A stretch of 64,000 bases of DNA from Serinus canaria (GCF_022539315.1 NC_066316.1:32303245-32367244), one strand, 5' to 3'. Shown: positions 13,477 through 27,740, numbered from the stretch's first letter. The notes: generated by a model from the sequence alone, not told the origin. A program made the numbers and translations.

Positions 13477-14874
13477 CCTTTTTCTCAGCTTGGTTTTGAG
13501 AAAGCTCCTGTGACTGGGAGAAGATCAGAGTGAACAGTGAGGGTTACCTAGGAGATGGCATACTTTGGCAATGACATTTATTGTTCTGTATTAGTTTTTG
13601 CTTATTTTTCATGCATCTAGAGAAGGTTAGATTGTTTTTATACCATTAGGATGGACTTGCTGCCTGCCCAGTTTTGGACCACGATGTTTTAGGGTGCCTG
13701 TTGGGAATTCAGTTCCAGCCTGGTTCAGGTTCGTAGATGGTTGAGAATTACACAGCTAGAACTCTCTTTCAGTTTCAAGAAAACATTGATGTGTTATATC
13801 TGTGGTATCCTATTGTCCATCGATTTCTTTTCTCTCTGCTTATGTTCTTCAAGAGCAAGGGAAACACGTGGAAAAGTTGACAAAATTGCACTCAATGTTA
13901 CTGATCTCCCAGCTCTCAACAAGGTAAAGCCACAGCCCTAATCCTGTTCTTGATAACAGTCCATGCAGGGACCTGAACCAACTTAGTTTGGAGGGAGTGT
14001 CTGCTTCTTTGGAATTAATTTTATTGAGGGTGGTCTTTTGAGATAAGTTTGCTGCTTGTTTCCTGTGGTCCATGGAGAAAAGGTGCTTTAACTGTTAAGT
14101 TACTGCAAAATCACTGTTACCACCATCACTACTGGCTTGTGACTGAGAGCAGTTGTGGCTTCTGTGCCTTTTGTCTGAAACAGACCAGAATCACCAATGG
14201 GAGCAGCACAGGGGATCTTCTTTAGGGCTTCGCTTCTTTTGCAGGTGGTAATCTTGAGTGCATTGTGCTGGGCTGTACTGTCCTGTGCTCCAGTCTCTGA
14301 GTTCAGCACTAATGAAGCATTTGATGTGTCAGGCTGGATAAAATATTGAGCACATGAGTAGGTATTTCTGTCTGTAGGAATGCAGTTGCATACCCACCCT
14401 GCTTGGAGCTGAGTAAAGAGCTCTGTGTGCTCAGGAAAGAGCTGAATACAGGTTTTCTACTTTCTGTGTAAATGTGTGTGTTTTCCAAGGTGTTGCTGAG
14501 GCAGGTCCTATAATGGATTGGAAAAAAAGTGGCTGGGCAGATTACTTGTCATTGTATGGGCTGGACCATCTTTTCTGTGGTAGGGCCTGTTTAAGTGGTG
14601 AGGTTAATTTCCTCAGACTGGATCATAGTGTGATAGTGGTTAAATGAGTTGTTAAAACTGTAAACATGTGCAGCAGAGAAGGCAAAACCACACCTGATAT
14701 CTGTCTATAACTTCTCTCTGAAATTTAAAGAACACACTTTTTATAATTTGCATGCCTGAACTTTAGAATGAAGTGTGTGTTTTTCAGACAATTGTAATTC
14801 TCACTTTGACTATTAATTGCCCCAAAGGGATAATTTTATGTGATGTACTTGTCCAAGGTCTTCCTACCTCTCTA

Positions 14875-14896
14875 CTACATATTCATGAATATGTAG
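14875..14896. repeat. Perfect 22-bp palindrome with no spacer
   Basis: The left half is CTACATATTCA and the right half is its exact reverse complement, TGAATATGTAG, with no unpaired bases. The flanking bases (A and G) do not pair. Confidence 0.95.
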
Positions 14897-16706
14897 GCAG
14901 CATGATGGAAAGTTTGTTTCCAAGTTGTGAGCTTGCTGCTATTAAATGAGACAATGTCAGTACAGAAAGAACAGCAGTGAGGAAACTGTGAAGGCAGGGG
15001 CAAGCAGAGGGCAGTGTTTGGTGGACGCTGGCTGATTAATTGCTTATGCCATCTATGGGAGAATTTTGGAGTCTGAAAAAAGATGTGTCATAAATGTTAT
15101 ATTAGACTTGTTATGTTTGCACAAACACAACATTGTGAGACCAAATTTGTACTGCTGGCTCAGCTACCTCTGCATGCTCTACATCCTACCTTGGAAGAGG
15201 AGTGAAGCAGATCTGGATTTCTGTGTCTGGCTCTGCCACCACATGCATGTAAGTCAGGGTCAGCTTGAAACTCACAGCCCTGGGGGCTCAACATGGTGTG
15301 TTTGAAATTCTCTGACTAAGACAATGCATGTAGACAATTGTTTTTGTTTAATGTCTTTGGTAATGTGCTCTTTTTTATTTTTCTAGTATCCCATTACAAG
15401 ACAATGATTTTGGTATAGCTCAAATTATCCCTTTTCCTTACATAAAATTGAAGTAAAAATGTTTAGTAATAAACACATTTAAAAGTTGAGCAGGTTCTTC
15501 TCTTTTTTTTTCTTAAATAGATTTTTGAGATAATTTTCAGCTCTAAACTTTGACCATTTTAGTTTGCAAGACAGATCTTACAATAAAAATAATTTTTGAA
15601 ATGTCAAATGCAGAACTTAACGTGTGTTGTTTGGGGAAATCATTCAAGAGCTGTTTATGCTCTTTTAAAGATTTGCTGTTGTGTAAAACAATTTTTAGTC
15701 ACGTTTTCAAACTAAATCACTGTTCTTTCAGAGTGAGGGCATGAATTTTTATTAAAGTAAATTCTTTTGATTAAGTATATATTTACATGCTATTCCTGTG
15801 GGTAGAAATCATTTTAAAAGAATTGTGGAGCCAAAACTGTTTTGCAATGGAGAAGGGTACAAGGCTTCTGCCATCAGTTGCCTGGCTGGTCAGAAGACTA
15901 GAGAAAATTGGACTGGGAATTAGCAGCAGTTAGGAAGATAATGTTTCCAGAAGTAGAGAGATATGCAAAGCCATGCCCCATTTAATGCTCCTCGGAGGTC
16001 TACAAGGTCAAACATTGCTGGGAAAATTTCTCAAGCCTGAAGGCCATAGCTTATCTATAGTTAGTAAGTTTTCTCAGTCCTTAAAACAGGGATGGAAGCC
16101 ACAGACCTGCCTGGGTGTGCCTGCTCCTTGGCTTTGCCTGGGCCATGTGCTGTTGGTGCCATCTAAAACGTGTGAGGGACCTTGCTAACCCTGTGACTGT
16201 ATGGGTGACTGTTCAGTCAGTCTAAAATGCCCTTGGATAGTCTTTGATAAGCTGTTTGCTAGTGTAGATGAAGCTTTATTATCTTCTGGATTTTTTAATT
16301 TAGAAAAAAAACATGGGGGTTTTTTTGTGCTTGTTTTTACAGTGAAGACAATGAGAAGAGACAATGGTTTGCTAGAAAAAGCAAATTAATTCTCATTAGT
16401 AAAAACAGTCTATCAAGACTTCATCAGCATTATACTAAATTTATGCAAACAGCCATCTACACTAGATGATACATCTATGCATTAAATGATCTTAAAGGAA
16501 GAATGTCCCCATCTTTCTGGCCTTAATAGTGCAAAACAACTTTTCAAATATGACACTGTGCTGTCATCTACAGAGAAATGTTGGCTTCTTCTCTACTGGT
16601 ATGTACATGAAATATGGCTTTTGTGGTAAATGCTTGTTTAACTTACTTACTGCATTTTTCAGATTTCTTATGCTAGAAACTGTAGGTAACAGTATGCAAA
16701 CATGGA

Positions 16707-16720
16707 TTTTTTTTTTTTTT
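16707..16720. repeat. Poly-T run
   Basis: Uninterrupted run of about 14 T followed by CCC. Confidence 0.9.
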
Positions 16721-16784
16721 CCCAACAAGATTATACAGGAGCTAATTAATTTCCCACTGTGACTTATGTTTTCTACCTCATCTT

Positions 16785-16835
16785 GCATATATATTGCATC
16801 TAGCTTATATGTATATATTGCATATAGGAAATATA
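16785..16835. repeat. AT-rich imperfect repeat with TATATATTGCAT units
   Basis: TATATATTGCAT occurs twice about 24 bp apart within an alternating purine-pyrimidine tract. Confidence 0.75.
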
Positions 16836-19518
16836 TTTGAAAACAGGGTGATGACAGCATAAAATTAAATGTCAGAAAACTCAGTTTGCTGCAGAGACTT
16901 AAGAGATTTTGCAGTACAAGATTAGCTAAAGAGAAGGGTGGATTTTGGTGGGTTTTTTTCCGAAGCTTGTTTGTTTGTCCCTTCTACCCACTACATTTTC
17001 AGCAGCCTTCTGTACCTTTCAAGTGCTGCTAGGAGCCTGTAAGAACCTCTGGGGAAAGTTTTTCAAGACTTTAGGCTATAGTGCCATTTTATTAGATAGG
17101 GATTTATTCATCTCCAGAGCAACACTGTGTGAATTTGGATTTTTTAATGTGTGAGTCATGTAAAACACTGGACATATATTTGTATTTCTTAAGTTTGTGA
17201 GGTGTTTATGCTAGTGTTATTATAGTTCAAATTTTGCTATTTAAAATACTGACTAAAATACTTATCTTGACAATAATTCCTGTTTTTCTCTTTGCAGTGA
17301 AGTGGAAGAAATAGTTGTTCCTTGTGTAGGGTTATATACAGGTTTTACTTAGCTGAAATGAATAAAATTAGCTAAACATATGCATAGTCCTCTCCCCTTC
17401 TTGGAAGATGGCAATATGAGTCAACTATTAGCATAAATGTATTCATGTGATTATATTTGGCATCATTGCTCCTTTTTCTGTATATCATACATTTTGGCAA
17501 TTGTACAGAGTATTTTGGTTACTTTTTGTTTTAAGAAAGTCTCAGTTTGTGTGGTACTGCAGAAATATTCCATCTGTCTTCTCAATCCATGCAGAAGAAA
17601 ATATTTAACCTAGGAAAGCAGGGGAAGGGAAAAAATTCTTAATTTACTAAAATTAATTGAAACCCCATCAACTTTGGCAATTGAACAAACCTGAAAAAAA
17701 TAACTATTGGAAAAACTTTGCAAAAATTTTCTCAAATATTATAGTTGGACGTTTCTTGTTCTATGTGAGTTAGACATTACCTCTGTTGGTAGGAAACAAG
17801 ACCTGCTCCTTAGCATTTTTGTGGAAAGGAGAATATTAGGAGAATAATAACCCAAATAGTTTAGCAGAACTCAGTTAAGACTTAAGGACAGAACAGCTGT
17901 AGTTGCACTAAGAGTGTAAAGTCATGACAAAAAAACATGCGTCAGAAGAAGAACTGCAAAATTCTGGGTGGCAAACAGAACTAAAAATTCCCCCACTGTC
18001 TATCCACAGAACATGCAGGAAGTGCCAAACATTTTTTGAATATTCTGAGAAGGAAAATATGCCATGTACAGAGGGAGAGAATAATATTTCTGCCATTTCC
18101 TGCCTCTCCTCCTCTCACTGTTTCCATTGTAGCTGGGCAGTCTTGGCTGGTTCGTCCTCATTCACATCCTGATCTATGGCAGGCTTTGGGAAGATGACAG
18201 AACAAACTGTCCCATTTTTCAAAGCTGAAGACACAGAGATGAGGTAAAGAGTCACTCCTGTAGTATTACAGCCTAATTCTGTCTGCCCAGTGTCATCACA
18301 TAAATACTGATGCTCCCCTTGAGGCAGCCATAGTGCTAAATGAAAGGTGTCTTAGTACTGTCTTTCAGCTGTGTTAGAGACTTGTAGATCATCTATATGT
18401 TTAATGGATGGATCTGAGGCTCTAGTACATAGGTGATATTAGTTAAAGGCTGGAAACCTAAACCCAAAAATAACAGTCGTTTTTTAAATACCTATTGGGA
18501 TAAAAATACCTTTTTTTGAAGCTTCAAACCTATCCAGTTTCTTTGATATCAAGGCATGGATAAAACTTAAATTTTTCAGTTGTGACATGATCAGATAGAT
18601 GGGAATCTATTGTATATGTTGCAGAAAAATCATCAGTAATAACAGACTAGACTATGGAATTACTCCTGTCATATAGAATACTCAAGAAAAAGTAATGGTC
18701 AATTAAAGAAATTATGTGGATTACTGAGGCATTATGATTTACTAACTCTGTGGGCTTCTGAAGCTTCTTTGAGAGACCTTACAATCAAATGTCACCTGTA
18801 CAATATTTATAGCTCAAGTATAGGAGTCCTGTCTCTTGTACTTTTTAGATTTTTTTCCTGTAGTGATTTTGAAGCTTTGATCACTGTCTTTACCCTAAGT
18901 GCTTGCTAACATGGTTGGAAGATAAACAAATCACTCAAACCTGTAATTGAAAGCAACTTTTTGTGCCATAAGAAGCACAGCCTGAGGATCTGCTATCATG
19001 TAGTATTCTTAGTTTCTTCTCTCCTTGAGCCCTTTTCATGGTTTTTGTTCACATAAAAATTCAAGTCTGATTGCCAGAGGAAATTAAGCTCAAAGTAAAG
19101 GGTTTATTCTCCACAGGAAACACTTGATAACAAATTTAGACAGTTGGATTCTACTTTAAAAGAGGCTGATGGGAAAGTTTTAGTCCTAGGAATCAGCACT
19201 AGTGTTCAGGCTATGATGGTTATAACGTGTTGTAAGAAGCTACTCTGAAACTGAGACTTTTTCTATGGCTCAAGTAATTCAAAGGAATTTTTCCAAAAGA
19301 ATCTGTTTCATACACGCTGGTGAACAAATTCAACAGAACCATTTGGGTTGGGCTCTGGAGTCTGGGCAAGGTAATTTCATCATCCTGACACTTGCAGTCT
19401 GGGTTCACCGCAAAAGTTAGTGTTGATCAGAGATTGCATTGATAGATGGATGGATGAAAAGAGTTAGGAGAAGGGAAGGGGAAGAGTTTGCATTCTTTCA
19501 GAGAAAGGAATGTGTAAA

Positions 19519-19544
19519 GCTTTCATATTGTTTTATATGAAAGC
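19519..19544. repeat. Inverted repeat, 10-bp perfect arms, 6-nt spacer
   Basis: GCTTTCATAT (19519-19528) pairs with ATATGAAAGC (19535-19544). It is near chance expectation for this window size. Confidence 0.85.
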
Positions 19545-22500
19545 ATGGCTGTTCTGATTGAAAAGTTATTTACTTAAAATATCTTACTGTATTTTTACAT
19601 GCCTCAGGCCTTGCAATACCTGTGACTTATTAGTTAGTCAATTTTTTGGATTGGCTGTCTATAGGACCTTTGATTCCACTACAAGGTAACATTCCAGGCA
19701 AAGATCAATTATAAGGACACACAGTGCCCTACAGCCTTCATTTCTTTGTCTATATTTTGAGAAAATGGGTGATAAAAGAACTGGGTGGTACTGCATTTGT
19801 GTCATGGAAATACTGCTGCTTGAGGGAAGCACAGCAGAATCGGGGACAGAATTGTTTGAGCTCGAGTCACCACTTGCAGAGAAATAAAGCATGTGTGTTC
19901 TGAGCTTGCCTTTAAATGAGCAAAGCAAATAAGAATTGTTGCTGATAAAAATGTGAAAAGTCACTTTCCCACAGAGTATTTTCCTGCGTGGTTGAAGTAG
20001 TATTGTGTGGGCAGCAGCAGCTAAGGGATTCCCAAGGCACTTGTGTTCTATTTTTCCACTGTGTTGTTTCTAGTAGACAAGAAAAGAAAATTGCATGATG
20101 GGTGCTATATTTCTTATTGCTTTCCTTATACAGAAAATTCCTAGAAAATTAGAGTTTCATGTTCTATTCAGAGCAGGTGTCATTATAAACATGTACAGTT
20201 AATAACCTATCATGCCAGTTATTTTAATCTTAAATATATCTTTCTCCTCTCTTTAGATTTTAAAACAAATCAATAACTTGACAGGGTTTTAGTGTGGAAA
20301 AAGAAAGGCAAGCTTTTTTCAATCATCAATAATCTTGGTTCTATCACATCAAATGTCTGAATAAAACTGAATACTGGTACCATAACTGTCCTGTTAAAAA
20401 TTTTTGAACAATACCCCTGCTCTTCCAGCGAATTGTGGAAAATGAAAGATGGAAATCTTTTTCCTTGGCAAGGGTAATAAATACATAAACAGATTTGGTT
20501 TTAGCTTGATTTTTTCTCTTTTTGTTTTTAAGAATGTGGATAAAAGTGAGATTTGGGTAGGGTGACAATAGTTTGTTTCTATTTTCAATCCCTAAAAGTG
20601 TCTCATGAAAATTATTTATGATGAGTTTTAGATGCATTTTTATATTTCTAAATCTTGGTTTTAAGTGACTTGGTCAGAACTGAAATGCTTTGTCTTGTAA
20701 AGATTCATGAGTAGTATGTATATTCCCTGTTCCATAATCCTGCTACACTCAAATGCTTTCCATATCAAAGGCTTTCTGTTCAAATAATTATTATGCAACA
20801 AATTGGTTTTGATATACTCAACTGAATAAAAGGCATGGTGAATATGTTAAGTTCTGAAACAAAAAGTGGAACTGTGTATTTTTAATGTTTTTCTTATGTG
20901 AGCTCAATTAAAGTCAACCAAGAAATAAAAGGAGATATTATAAAAGATACTGACCCTTCTTTCTCTGAAATATGTGTCTTTTAGTCACTTGGACACATTT
21001 AGATTGCAAGTGTTCTAATTGAAAGGAAGAGAATGTCTTTAAAAATGCAGGAGGATAGCATTTCTGCCCCTGAATGCTACTCATCTCAAAAATGTAATAA
21101 TAATTTTAAAAGTTCACTCCCTCCATCCTCCATCCTTCACTCAGGTCAAAGTTGATGTTTTCACCAAGACCAAGCCTGAGCAAAGAGTTGACAAAAGATA
21201 CTCATCCTAAAGAGCTTTTGTTATGAATAACAAATCTTCTTAGGCAGAGGCATTTTGAGAAGGGCAAAGGGGTTCAGTCAGAAAGCAGATACTAGAAAAA
21301 TGCTCATAATTCTTCTACATTTTTATGCTGCTTTTGTTTCTTGCCAAATTAAATAAGTACATAGCACTTATATTTAAATTAATTATATTAGCACTTTATT
21401 GTCTTTCTTTGCATCAGAATATCCTTCAACTTATCTTTGAGGTCATTTAGTTACTGGCAGGATTTTAGCAAGGCTTGTTATATAACATTTGATCTCTCTT
21501 GGAATATAATTTTTTCTCCTTACCTCCCATAAAGGCATTTCTTTTGAAGTCCACACTTTTGACTATGAATTGCCATCTCTGGCATGTTCAACAACAGGGA
21601 TTCTGTGAAAGTGGAAGGGTTGGGGAAATTTCTGTAGAAACGTATATAAAGTATGCTGTATTGGTGGCATGCTTGTCTTTTCATTCTTGCTGATGATTTT
21701 TTTCTGATTCCATTCTGAATGTTTAGGTCTGAGATCAGGTATTGAATTTTCACAGGGTCTTCTCTTTCTAGCAGGAAAAATGACTTCAAGTTCGTTGGGA
21801 TCTTTTTATGGTGAGGAAATGCTGTCTGAGTGTGATAATTACGCTTTTTAGAGATTGGTATTATTTTTGTATATAAAGGATTAAAGTGATCAGCATATTT
21901 AATAATTGCGTTGAACTATTCCTAAAATCTATGCTAAGGAACTTCAAATCCACTGTCACTTAATAACCTTGAATACTTTTCTGCTAAATCTTAATAGAAC
22001 ATTAGCAACTAATCACATGCTTTATTATACTGCTTGTAGTGATCAATTCATGTATTTCTTTTAACATTGAAACAGACTTAAGGATCTACCTGATTCAGTT
22101 TAAATGCGGATTTAATACTATGCATAAATCTTTTCCCTTTAAAATGCGTAAACTGTTTATTTGTCCTTAACCACTGAGCCATGAGAGCTCTATTTATCCC
22201 TTGTTTGCCTAGGAGGGGATCCACTTAGCTGCCCAGGGGAAGCTGCATTTTTCAGTTTAGGGAAGTCAGCTGCCCTTGGGAATAACATTTACATCAATGA
22301 TATCATGATCAAGCATCAATTTAAGAATCACAGGATATCCACAGAGAAAAGGTTTGATTTTTATTGGAATCTCAAATAGGAGAAAAATGTTCTTGAAAGG
22401 AGAGGGTCTTGAAAGGGAATAGCACTGATGACAGGAGCAGAGCCGAAGGTTAACTTCTCATCTACAAGTAATATAACAGTTCCAGATTAATTCCCAATGT

Positions 22501-25500
22501 AGAGGAGACTGAAGAATTTGCGTGTTTAAAATGCAGGTAGCTATCGGAATGCTTTTGTTTTATTTATGTTGTTTTTTACCATAAACCCAACTCTATTGCA
22601 AATATTTGTTTTTTGGGTAATAACTTTCTCCTTTGATCTCAGCAACTGTTTAGGTCTCAGTGCTAGCTTAGCAAAGCCAAGCCATGCAGAGTAGCAGTTA
22701 CCAATTAAATGGTACCAGGTGATGCTTACCACGCTCAAGTACCTGATTTGAGGTTCTTGGTAGTATTTGGTAAGGTGCATGGGGGAACTGACACTATTAT
22801 GAGCAAGATACCTTCCAGTAGGCAGAGACAAGCAAAATAGTGTTTGCTCACAGGAGAAAGTGGAGCAGTAATGAGAAGAAGAAGAGGAATGTGTATTTCT
22901 ATGTGTATGTGTTGTACACCAGCCAAAGTGCAGGCTGTCTTGGTGGTGCTTAGCCAAGACTGGTGGGTTTTTTCTGACAGTGGAGTAAACTGGAGAAAGA
23001 GCATATATCAAAAGGGTAAATTTTCTTCTAAGCCTTTTTCAGACTGCCTTCCCCTGATGGTTTGTGTATGACTTTGTTGATTATGACTTACTTATGTTGA
23101 TTACTAGACCGTATAGAAGACAGTTCAGTCACCATCAGCAGTTAGAGGTATGTAAACACCTGGTTTGTTTGAAAAGACAGAGTTTACAGAGAAACACTTT
23201 TACTAAAACATCAAAGAAGGTTTGGAGGGGTTTGAAAAATTTGAGCATTTTGTTCTTGAGTTTCATAAAAAGGACCTAACACTGACCATGTATCTTTGAA
23301 CCTTTTCTTCCCTTGTGCACTTTTTATGATGTTGTGTGACACAAAAGCGATAACGGGAGTGAAGAATATGACAGAGTATGTAAGAGTGATGCCTGCTCCC
23401 TTCTCTGAATAACAATCTATCAGATACACTGCCAAAAGGAAGACATTTATAGTGTTAAATAGAATGTTCACAATTTCATGGGACCTATGCCTCTAGGCAA
23501 GAAAATGATCTAAAGGTATTCACTGCAGTAGAAGGTGAGCATAAAACTGCTCACTTTTAGAACTAAGAAAAGCACTAAATTTTGTCTCTGCTTTTGCAGT
23601 AATTCCTTGCCATCCTTACTCATTGCTGAACAGCAATACTTACAATTGTCAGAAAGTTTTTTGTACTCAAACCATATGTGCAGAAAGGAGGAATAATGTG
23701 ATTTATTCTATTTTAAAATATTTTAGAACTCGTCACTTACTGGTGTTGACTGTATGAATTTTAGTTCCTTCTGTGTTTTTTGTAAGGTTTGGAGTTTGTT
23801 TTTTTTTTATTATAAAGTCAACATTAAGAAAATACTGGCTCATATAGCATAGGTTTAGACACACTTTGATACCAACCTTAAGAAGTAACTACTGCTTGTA
23901 TGAATTTTATGGTTTGAGGATAATTTAGAATGTTAGTCTTAAATTGGCTGACTCCTAGGTCTCTATGCCTGTCCAGAGATTAACATTGGACCAGAAATTA
24001 TTTGGATTAAAAAATCAGGGAAATTTCCCTCCTTAGTCTTCCATACACTGGGTGAAAGACAAAATAAAAGAATAGCTACATTTCCATGCCTGGTGAAATG
24101 CAAAGCTGAAGAGTGGGAAGTGGCTATGCTCTTCTGTCTTATATTTTGCTTTTGGTAATTTAATTGCTGAAAGCAATTAAAAAGCAGCTTGTGCTGATGG
24201 GTTATCTGCAGTGTTAACTTCATAGGTATATGCCCTGGCATAAAAAGAAGTGTGCTAAGTCTCTCGAAAATCTGGTAGATTGAACAAATAAATACTTGTG
24301 AGTTGTGTATTTATGCAATGTGCAAAACCAGGCAACATAAACTTTCATATGCAGCTGGAAACTTAATTGGTTTCGTGACTTTTAAAAGCTTTTAAACAGA
24401 TGGAATGCGTATTACTGCAGAGAAAAAGAAATATTAAAAAATCTGGAAATGACGTCCACACTACTGCAGGCACTCAGAGCACACTGCATATTTGGTTCCA
24501 AACTTTCCCTGGACTTCTGAACTCCCAGCACAGCACTGAGGCCTGAGATCTCCAGAGACAGAATGTAGCATTGATTGTGTAGAACTGTGCTTTGTGTGGG
24601 TTGATAGTGTTTGATTTTCAAGGGTGTACTGCTAGTCTCAACATGTCTGTTGTGAATAACTCTTTTATTCTTTAATCTTCAGGATTACTTCTGAAAAAAT
24701 ACTTGACACATCATCTTGTGGGTTTTTTTCCCTATATTTTTAATGAGCCCTCTGTTCTGTTTGTATTTAATATTAAGATTTACTATTTCTTTAATTGCAG
24801 TTTAGTCAAGCAGGGAGTCTTTCAATGGATAGCTTTGGAAATTGGCAAGATTTTCTTTTGTTGTATTAAACGGTGCTTTCACATTCCATAATGTTCTCAA
24901 TTCAGCAACACTGAAGCACATCATAAATTTAATTAGAAGGGTTTTCTTAAAGCAGTGTTTGGGCTGATAAATAGAAATATTGAGAAGTCATTTTCCTAAT
25001 GATATAGCAGAAGTATTTTGGGACTGTAGCACAAGACTCTTGACTATTTTTCACTTTCTGTCCATCTTTCCCTGGAATAAGAATTGCATAATTTTATTTA
25101 CCTTCTTCATTAAGTACCTTTCATGACAAGAACAATCATGAGGTATTATCAAAAGCAATTAGAATCACCAAACAGATGCTCATTAGGGACAAAAAGACAT
25201 CTAAATCTATTTCCATTGGTTCAGAGTTTAATAACTTTTCTCTTTTTTTTTCGTGATCCAAATAAGTTTTGATTATCTTTGGTAAGTACTTTTATCAACA
25301 TTTTTTTTTATGTTTCCTTGCCCATAGTTTACCTCTTCTGGAATTGTGATTTATCAATATTCTTTTAGTTGTACTCAGAAGATGTACTGAAGCAAAGAAA
25401 TATATATCTTCTGCACTGAAATAAATCCTTCTTAACATTTAATTCAAACAAAATAAATTCAAATTAAAGGGCAAAGAAACTTAAGCTCCAAAACCTATTA

Positions 25501-26350
25501 GCAAATAATGCAAAGATCAATGGATACATTTTTAAAGGTTGAAAATAAATTGAAGTTATAGATTGGTTAAGGTTATCATCTATTCTGGATGAATGTGTTG
25601 ACTCACTTGAAGCTGAAGTGCTTCAAGTTAAGCTGAGATTTAAAAGTTGTGTCTTGAAAAAGGGCAAAAACTTTGTCTAAGAATGACTTTAGGCATATTT
25701 TCTTGACTGGGACTACTTCCTTCCTTATGAAACAGGACAAAAAGATAGTTTAGCTGTGTAGAAATGTGTACTGGTGACTTATTTCAAAAGACTTGTGACC
25801 AGTTACTTTAAAGAATAGAGTTGCTTTTAAACTGTGCTCTTGCCACATGCTTCTCTTAAAATGCTGCTAAGACATGCATCAGACACTGTGCCCTTCACTT
25901 ACTGTGGGGTATGAATATGTTGGTGAATCTGTTGCATACATCAGCTCTTCTGTGACAAACAGGAGGAACTAACCCAGGAGGAAGGTTACATTAATACTTC
26001 TCATATCCCAGTGACCAGAGTCCACCTTAGAGTGGCATGGTATTGCATAGCACTATATTTGTCTTATGTAGAAATACACAATATGGCTAAATGATCATCA
26101 CCACTGAGAAAAAAACCAAACTAGTAAATGACAGCTTTGGAAATGAAAAGAACTCCATACTGCAAGGCTGTAGGCATTGAGAAAGTAAGAGTCTGTCTGG
26201 ATTGCTTTTAGTACAGTATTGCAGGAAATTGTGCAAAGATGTAGAGAGGGAAAAGGGATTTTGTATTAAAAAAACTGATTTTTTTCATTCTCATTCACCC
26301 ACACATTCTCTTTTACTCATGTATTAGTGGGTGCTGCAATTTGTACCCAC

Positions 26351-26509
26351 ATTGTCTAGGTAGGAACTGGGAGTGGGACTAGGAAACACCTAGCACGTCT
26401 TTTTCATGACTTTTGGATCATTCCTGATTCAGGCTGAGGCCTGAATGTGACTTTTTCACTATAAAGAAGTTGACAGTAGCTGTAATTTTTTTTCCTTCAT
26501 CCTGTCCCA
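26351..26509. repeat. Local dispersed duplication, copy 1
   Basis: Begins ATTGTCTAGGTAGGAACTGG and ends TTCATCCTGTCCCA. Most bases match copy 2 at 27209-27363. A weaker match (AAAGGGATTTTGT then an A-run) may extend it leftward to about 26251. The element type is unknown. Confidence 0.88.
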
Positions 26510-27208
26510 CTTTTGAAAGTCATTAGCAATTGCTGCTGATTTTTTCCTGCCTTTTTTTTTCTTCCCTTGCTGCAGTTTGTTTGGGATTTTTTCCTTGTTT
26601 TCTTAGTATTTTTTTACCAAGGCCAGGTTTCTTGAGAATAAACTGTGATGTCAGTATCTTGATGTTGTCACCAATTGTCATTCTTTTATGCCTTCTTATC
26701 CTTTCTTCCAGTATTTTATACCCTTAAGTTCCAATTCACATTTATGTATACCTTGTTTTCATTACAAGCCTCCACAATTTGTTACTGGAAAGATGGTCTC
26801 AGAGCAACAAAGAAATTACAAACTTTAATCTGTGTCTCCAATTGCAAAGCATGTGTCTTCAGACTGCTTTTATTTATGGGTGCTAAGAGTGATTTGGACA
26901 CTTAGAACAATTTCTTGTAACAAAATCCTGTCAAAAAATAGTGTGTTTCATATGGCCTTCCCTGGGGTGCAGTAGAAAAGAGAACAAAACCCACATTTGT
27001 GTGAAAAATATTATGCTAATGAAGGCAGTCGAAGAGGCTAAAGCAACTTGATTCAAACACTGTACATTGGCAAATGTTAGATGGGCTACAAGAGAGGTAG
27101 AGCTTTCCTTTATTAAGATGTTAAAATTGTATCTTAAAAATGTCCAGCATCACAAAGGGGATTTTGTTTTTTAAAAAAATGGTTGTTTTTTGTTTCAATT
27201 TTGTCCCC
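26510..27208. other. Unannotated sequence between the two duplicate copies
   Basis: No supported feature. AAGGCCAGGTTT near 26620 resembles the AAGGCCAGACTT just after copy 2. This suggests that copy 2 lacks about 110 bp present to the right of copy 1. Confidence 0.5.
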
Positions 27209-27363
27209 ATTGTCTAGGTAGGAGCTGGGAGTAACACCAGCAAACACTTAGCACAGCTTTTTCATGGCTTTTGGATCATTCCTGATGCTGAGGTCTGGAT
27301 GTGACTTTTTCACTCTAAAGAAGTTGACAGTAGCTGTAATTTTTTTTTCCTTCATCCTGTCCC
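27209..27363. repeat. Local dispersed duplication, copy 2
   Basis: Second copy of the block at 26351-26509, in the same orientation and 858 bp downstream by start position. It ends about 415 bp before parkin exon 6. Long identical runs include TTTTGGATCATTCCTGAT and AAGAAGTTGACAGTAGCTGT. It has several substitutions and small indels relative to copy 1. Confidence 0.88.
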
Positions 27364-27740
27364 AGCAAGGCCAGACTTCACTATTTTAGAGCCAAAATTA
27401 TATGTTTTAAAGTTCAGAAAATGGTAATATCTGTAACAAGAAATGATAGTGGCAATATTAATACATATTGAAATTGATTAGTATTTTGTCTTTGATTAAA
27501 AAAATCTAGATTAAATGGTTTTGGTTTTTTCATAAATCCAGAAGATCACTGAATGTGTCACACTGATATCTTCTTTGCTAGGAAAGGTGCTAAACAAAAT
27601 CCACATCTAGACTGGTATTTCTGCAAGGGATGCCCTGTAAACCTTTCCTAATGACTGTCCTCCTTGCTGTTGGCAGTGGTGATTTGTCTGTTCTCTCAAA
27701 TGTCAGTTAACCAAAGATAAAGCAAGGTCCTCAGCAGCAG
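27364..27740. other. Intron 5 sequence adjoining exon 6
   Basis: No repeat recognised between the duplicate and the exon's polypyrimidine tract. Branch-point choice cannot be decided by eye. Confidence 0.5.

Larger units (their letters stand above)
13477..26250. other. Long unannotated intron stretch
   Basis: About 12.8 kb with no recognised exon, RNA gene or transposon. It contains a 22-bp palindrome at 14875-14896, a poly-T run at 16707-16720, an alternating AT tract at 16785-16835, a 10-bp inverted repeat at 19519-19544 and otherwise unique AT-rich sequence. The longest open frame (22541-23011, minus, 156 codons) has no domain-like content and lies in Cys/His/Ser-rich translated intron sequence. 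Confidence 0.55.

Noticed and set aside
19519..19544. 10-bp inverted repeat as a structured RNA
   Set aside because: Perfect arms of 10 bp are expected around once in 64 kb of AT-rich DNA.
22541..23011. 156-codon minus-strand open frame
   Set aside because: No domain, no splice or promoter context and mixed low-complexity residues. It overlaps frames in other phases and lies in unique AT-rich intron, so a chance frame is most likely.
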